A DNA stretch of 14,727 nucleotides, from contig CAZDKY010000054.1 in assembly GCA_964506505.1 (NCBI GenBank), positions 1 through 14,727 on the forward strand. The letters run 5' to 3'. This DNA is from M55B129 sp964506505 (GTDB lineage: Bacteria > Bacillota > Dethiobacteria > DTU022). The notes under the pieces are model-generated. The model had not been told where the DNA came from. It made no database searches and saw only the letters and a list, made by a program, of their open reading frames with translations. Below are positions 13,630 through 14,727 of the stretch, piece by piece. The first letter of the stretch is position 1; every line of letters starts with the position of its first letter. Position numbers and translations under genes: made by a program.

Positions 13630-14052
13630 TTACTGCTCATTTTCATTGATAAGTTTCTCAATGCATTGTAAATCTTTTTCACTAATGCCACCCCTGGCCG
13701 CAAAACCAACAGCACAGTTGTCATCCTTGCTTTTTACCGATTTAGAGAGGATTTCGTTGACCAAAGCGTTTAAACTTTTCCCTTCTATTTTAGCTTCTAT
13801 AGCAATGCTTTTATGAAGCTCAGGATTAGTGCGTATTACGAATCTGCCGGAATACGGTTTAGCCGGATCTTCTCCTCTTTCAGCACAAAAGTCGAGATAA
13901 TCATCTATAGAATCTTGGAAAGCTTCCTTTAGTTCATCCACAGATGTTCCCTCAAAAGTAACAATGTCGCTGATATTTATTACTTCACCATGGAAGATAT
14001 TCGACTCTTCGTCAAACTCCACCTTAGCATAATAACCCTTATATTCCATCAT
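13630..14052 (-). CDS. hicB: HicB-family antitoxin
   Basis: The 140-residue protein has an N-terminal HicB-like domain (about residues 1-60: YYAKVEFDEESNIFHGEV, then IVTFEGTSVDELKEAFQDSIDDYL) and a C-terminal ribbon-helix-helix DNA-binding domain starting near FVIRTNPELHKSIAIEA and continuing GKSLNALVNEIL. Such proteins neutralise the HicA ribonuclease and repress their own promoter. The tail after about residue 108 is extra and unconserved in look. The ATG at 14052 overlaps the end of hicA by 14 nt, with GGGAG 6 nt upstream inside hicA; Met2 is an alternative start. The gene lies within the presumed island right of the tRNA scar. Confidence 0.88.
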   Translation of the reverse strand: MMEYKGYYAKVEFDEESNIFHGEVINISDIVTFEGTSVDELKEAFQDSIDDYLDFCAERGEDPAKPYSGRFVIRTNPELHKSIAIEAKIEGKSLNALVNEILSKSVKSKDDNCAVGFAARGGISEKDLQCIEKLINENEQ

Positions 14053-14302
14053 TATTCACTCCCGCCTCTAAAAGAAATCTGCGTACAGAACGAACAGTCG
14101 GCTTATTGGCTACAAGCTTTGGATGTGGCCGGTGGAAAACAGCTTTTGCCCCACCAAGGGCAACCCTTCTTCTTGATCCCCTACCTTGAGATATTTCAGC
14201 TTTAAGAGCAGTCAACAATGATTCGACATCATCCCAACGAATATCTGCACGTTCAGGGTTTTCGAATATTTTGGCCAATGTCTGCCGCTGTTTCTTATTC
14301 AT
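14039..14302 (-). CDS. hicA: HicA-family toxin (mRNA interferase)
   Basis: HicA toxins are small double-stranded-RNA-binding-fold ribonucleases that cleave mRNA and slow growth. The 87-residue protein begins MNKKQRQTLAKIFENP and carries GSRRRVAL followed by VFHRPHP with His57 and His60, the pattern of the longer HicA subgroup rather than the short GS-x-H form; the active His is presumably in this segment. It precedes hicB with a 14-nt overlap, the usual toxin-first order for this family. There is no ribosome site before the ATG, and the predicted -10 box ends only 6 nt upstream, so the mRNA may be leaderless. Confidence 0.87.
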   Translation of the reverse strand: MNKKQRQTLAKIFENPERADIRWDDVESLLTALKAEISQGRGSRRRVALGGAKAVFHRPHPKLVANKPTVRSVRRFLLEAGVNNDGI

Positions 14303-14308
14303 AAATAG

Positions 14309-14336
14309 ATAGTATCATACATTGATACTATGTCAA
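14309..14336 (-). promoter_or_regulatory. hicAB promoter with palindromic operator
   Basis: On the minus strand TTGACA (14336-14331) and TACTAT (14314-14309) are separated by 16 bp. A perfect inverted repeat, ATAGTATCA-N5-TGATACTAT (14309-14331), spans the spacer and the whole -10, the expected place for repression by the HicB ribbon-helix-helix domain. Confidence 0.75.
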
Positions 14337-14382
14337 GACTTTTTTGGAAAATATTTGGCACCGTATTTGATTTTAAAAGAAT

Positions 14383-14415
14383 AGCTCGTGATCAAGTCCT
14401 TGATCTTGTGTAAAA
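14383..14415 (-). repeat. Probable end of the IS256-family element (terminal repeat region)
   Basis: About 26-58 bp past the transposase stop, the minus strand reads TTTTACACAAGATCAAGGAC and on to TTGATCACGAGC, which resembles IS256-family ends with TTTTACACAA just after the gene. It includes the inverted repeat GATCAAG-TC-CTTGATC (14390-14405). The matching far end is outside the window, so the border is approximate and no target duplication can be checked. Confidence 0.4.
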
Positions 14416-14440
14416 ACAATTCCGGTTAGAAATTTTAGCA

Positions 14441-14727
14441 TCACATGATCCTTGTCACCTTGTTCGAAGATGCCGGCCGGTCCCGCAGCCACGATTCGAA
14501 TTCAGCCATATCAAATAGCGGCGGCCACTGGACCACTTTTCATCGAACTCGATTAGTAAAGCACCGATTAAGCGGGCTAAAGATTCACGATATTTGGCAG
14601 GCAGCATTAACACTGCTGTGGCATCATCAAAACCGTTTTCCAGGGTTTCTATCGCTTTGGGTGCTTTATCTTGATAAGCTTCGACGGTCTTTGAAAACAA
14701 CAACCTTGCTGTTTGGAGATCCGGTGC
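14441..14727 (-). pseudogene. IS256-family (Mutator-type) transposase remnant, C-terminal part
   Basis: Translation from the window edge gives the family's C-terminal features: EAYQDKAPKAIETLENGFDD and ATAVLMLPAKYR, then directly ESLARLIGALLIEFDEKWSSGRRY. In intact members roughly 30 residues lie between KYR and this last block, containing the RTTN-ER-N-E stretch with the final catalytic Glu of the DDE triad; here they are missing in frame. After GRRY a 1-base loss (near 14511-14516) shifts the frame; reading on in the corrected frame gives FDMAEFESWLRDRPAS and ends at TGA 14441-14443. The gene is therefore inactive. Its upstream part is beyond the window. It shows older transposon traffic in the presumed island. 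Confidence 0.8.

Noticed and set aside
1..14727. CRISPR arrays, rRNA genes, intact insertion sequences, replication origins, known riboswitches.
   Set aside because: Looked for on both strands; no regularly spaced repeats, rRNA-like sequence or cobalamin/heme-related riboswitch core was recognised.

Overview
The window looks like chromosome from a strictly anaerobic Gram-positive bacterium of the Clostridia (Peptococcaceae / Desulfotomaculum-like range). This is inferred from the AGGAGG-type ribosome sites, frequent TTG and GTG starts, the hybrid-cluster protein, the radical-SAM heme enzymes and the gene order. No 16S gene or other definitive marker is present, so the taxonomic call is only inferred.

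Layout: (1) 1-1159, minus strand: the N-terminal 386 codons of the hybrid-cluster protein Hcp, with its promoter. (2) 1160-1712: a divergent intergenic region with promoters for hcp and the heme operon, a pair of imperfect direct repeats, and a possible 39-codon small or decayed ORF. (3) 1713-12321, plus strand: eleven tightly packed tetrapyrrole genes in the order sirC, hemC, cobA-hemD (fusion), ahbC/nirJ1, hemB, ahbD/nirJ2, ahbA, ahbB, [terminator], hemL, hemA, cbiX/sirB. (4) 12514-13287, minus strand and convergent: a DUF4213/DUF364 putative metal-chelation protein. (5) 13457-13506: the 3' half of a tRNA-Arg(UCU) gene, read as an attachment-site scar. It marks the edge of a mobile island to its right, which holds 11-bp tandem repeats, a hicAB toxin-antitoxin pair and a decayed IS256-family transposase running off the window.

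How the genes work together: HemA and HemL make 5-aminolevulinate from glutamyl-tRNA. HemB, HemC and the HemD domain convert it to uroporphyrinogen III. The CobA domain methylates this to precorrin-2, which SirC oxidises to sirohydrochlorin, and CbiX (SirB-like) inserts iron to give siroheme. AhbA/AhbB decarboxylate siroheme, AhbC removes the acetate side chains to give Fe-coproporphyrin III, and AhbD decarboxylates that to protoheme. The cluster therefore appears to encode the whole C5-to-heme route through siroheme, with no HemE, HemN/HemF, HemG/HemY or HemH in view.

The points most worth a second look are: loss of the usual catalytic Asp in SirC (Ser105); the tRNA-Arg att scar; a hicA promoter that predicts a leaderless toxin mRNA under a perfect palindromic operator; the direct repeats upstream of the heme operon; and the DUF364 gene beside a tetrapyrrole cluster.
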